64,000 nucleotides of DNA from Methylothermaceae bacterium (GTDB taxonomy: Bacteria > Pseudomonadota > Gammaproteobacteria > Methylococcales > Methylothermaceae): positions 1 through 64,000 of the forward strand of contig JALSIB010000009.1 of assembly GCA_026981855.1 (NCBI GenBank), written 5' to 3'. Each line of letters opens with the position of its first letter. Position 1 is the first letter of the stretch. The notes beneath the pieces are model-generated. The model had not been told where the DNA came from and did not search any database. It saw only the letters and a list, made by a program, of their open reading frames with translations. Below, piece after piece: positions 63,333 to 64,000 of the stretch. The position numbers and the translations under genes are program-made.

Positions 63333-64000
63333 CCGTTTCGATTGACCTCGATTCGATGGATTTGATGATCGGTCCCCAGTTCCAGCACGATATCCGCTCG
63401 CCGGGGCATCTCTTCGAGCATCCAGCGGGTCAAACGTTCATAATGCTGGATGAAGCGATGCAGTTCGCGTTCGTTCATCAACTTGAGACGCCCCTTTGAG
63501 TGGTCTGTAGCAAATTCCGCCAGTTTGCGTTCCTGTTCCAATCGCCAGCGGAAAACACATTCCATGCTTGGGACCTTGAGCATGATCAGGTGATCCAGAA
63601 AGGCGAAGAGGCGCTGGTAGGGTCCCTCGAGCTGCTCATTGACGTAGCGGCGCCAGCGTCCATCCGGATCTTCCCGCCTTTCCAGCTCGTTGATGGGTGT
63701 ATCCAGAGCCGGTCGCGGTTGGGGTCTGGCACCGACACACCAGCCTTCGAACAGGATGATGTCGACCTCACCCCGCCAGACGGGCCATTGGGAGAGGGGC
63801 TTGCGATCATCCAGCGCCTTGTCGAAGACCGGGAGGGGAATGGTGTCTTCGGGGCCGGCGGCTTGCAATGCGCCCAGGGTTTTGATGCCCAGCTCCACAT
63901 CGTGGGTGCCGGGAACGCCCCGCGTGCGCAGCAAGGGGTGAATGGTGGCGGCAAGGTGTTCCCTTTCCGCACGGGTCAGATAGAGGTCGTCGATGGAAAG
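63320..64000 (-). CDS. Glycerate-kinase-like P-loop kinase, cut by the window edge
   Basis: The last 226 residues of a kinase related to plant-type D-glycerate 3-kinase; the N-terminus with the P-loop lies beyond 64000. The visible part starts LSIDDLYLTRAEREHLAA, then HPLLRTRGVPGTHDVELG, both typical of this family's substrate and metal region. VDIILFEGWCVGARPQP near visible residue 95 is the next family motif. In a RuMP organism glycerate 3-kinase could feed serine- or glyoxylate-linked carbon into glycolysis, but the family also has other substrates. The gene overlaps psd by 13 bases. Confidence 0.85.
   Translation of the reverse strand, partial: LSIDDLYLTRAEREHLAATIHPLLRTRGVPGTHDVELGIKTLGALQAAGPEDTIPLPVFDKALDDRKPLSQWPVWRGEVDIILFEGWCVGARPQPRPALDTPINELERREDPDGRWRRYVNEQLEGPYQRLFAFLDHLIMLKVPSMECVFRWRLEQERKLAEFATDHSKGRLKLMNERELHRFIQHYERLTRWMLEEMPRRADIVLELGTDHQIHRIEVNRNGCPP

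Overview
The window reads as a contiguous piece of a gammaproteobacterial chromosome with high GC content and dense genes. It contains no rRNA, tRNA, CRISPR array, insertion sequence or prophage that I can recognise. The best clue to lifestyle is an operon for 3-hexulose-6-phosphate synthase and 6-phospho-3-hexuloisomerase (28042-29242). These are the two signature enzymes of the ribulose monophosphate route of formaldehyde fixation. Together with gammaproteobacterial gene order elsewhere, this points to a methylotroph, most likely a type I methanotroph of the Methylococcales; that placement is inference.

Layout. (1) 1-4553: a MacAB-like export pair, a RibK-like small protein, a truncated gene remnant, and an HdeD plus YfdX pair linked to envelope and acid stress, closed by a very strong terminator. 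(2) 4634-16011: a consensus-matching parS centromere site, then mpl, an ankyrin-repeat exported protein, apaH, and a minus-strand block folA-thyA-lgt-gyrB-recF with a PilZ-like protein and a quinone oxidoreductase. parS with gyrB and recF suggests the window lies in the origin-proximal part of the chromosome, although dnaA and dnaN are not here. (3) 16155-27807: cysZ, mtaB, a fused SpmA/SpmB-type membrane protein, purB-mnmA-nudJ, a membrane protein with one haem-binding CxxCH motif, clpS-clpA, infA and a YihY/BrkB membrane protein. (4) 27825-29326: the RuMP operon with its own promoter and terminator. (5) 29393-38972: carA-carB-greA behind a leader hairpin, yhbY, rlmE-ftsH, glmM. (6) 39020-46987: branched-chain amino acid genes ilvB-ilvH-ilvC, then pssA, leuA (with a possible regulatory leader), a family 4 uracil-DNA glycosylase, a LysR regulator and a PilZ protein. 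(7) 47015-57905: the widely conserved block glnD-map (minus) divergent from rpsB-tsf-pyrH-frr-uppS-cdsA-dxr-rseP. (8) 57916-64000: dsbC, cobO, an ELM1-family protein, and a lipid-headgroup neighbourhood made of a sugar/polyol-phosphate nucleotidyltransferase, a CDP-alcohol phosphatidyltransferase with a degenerate nucleotidyltransferase-like N-terminus, phosphatidylserine decarboxylase and a glycerate-kinase-like enzyme that runs off the window end.

How the genes fit together. Many genes are ordinary housekeeping, often in translationally coupled operons with ATGA or TGATG overlaps. Phospholipid synthesis is a recurring theme (cdsA, pssA, psd and the CDP-alcohol transferase). Three places look most worth follow-up: the nucleotidyltransferase/CDP-alcohol transferase/ELM1 neighbourhood, which may make an unassigned phospholipid; the RibK-like protein at 1977-2429, a fold normally associated with archaeal CTP-dependent riboflavin kinase; and the leader regions before apaH, carA, ilvB and leuA. 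All functional calls come from reading sequence motifs; no database search was run.
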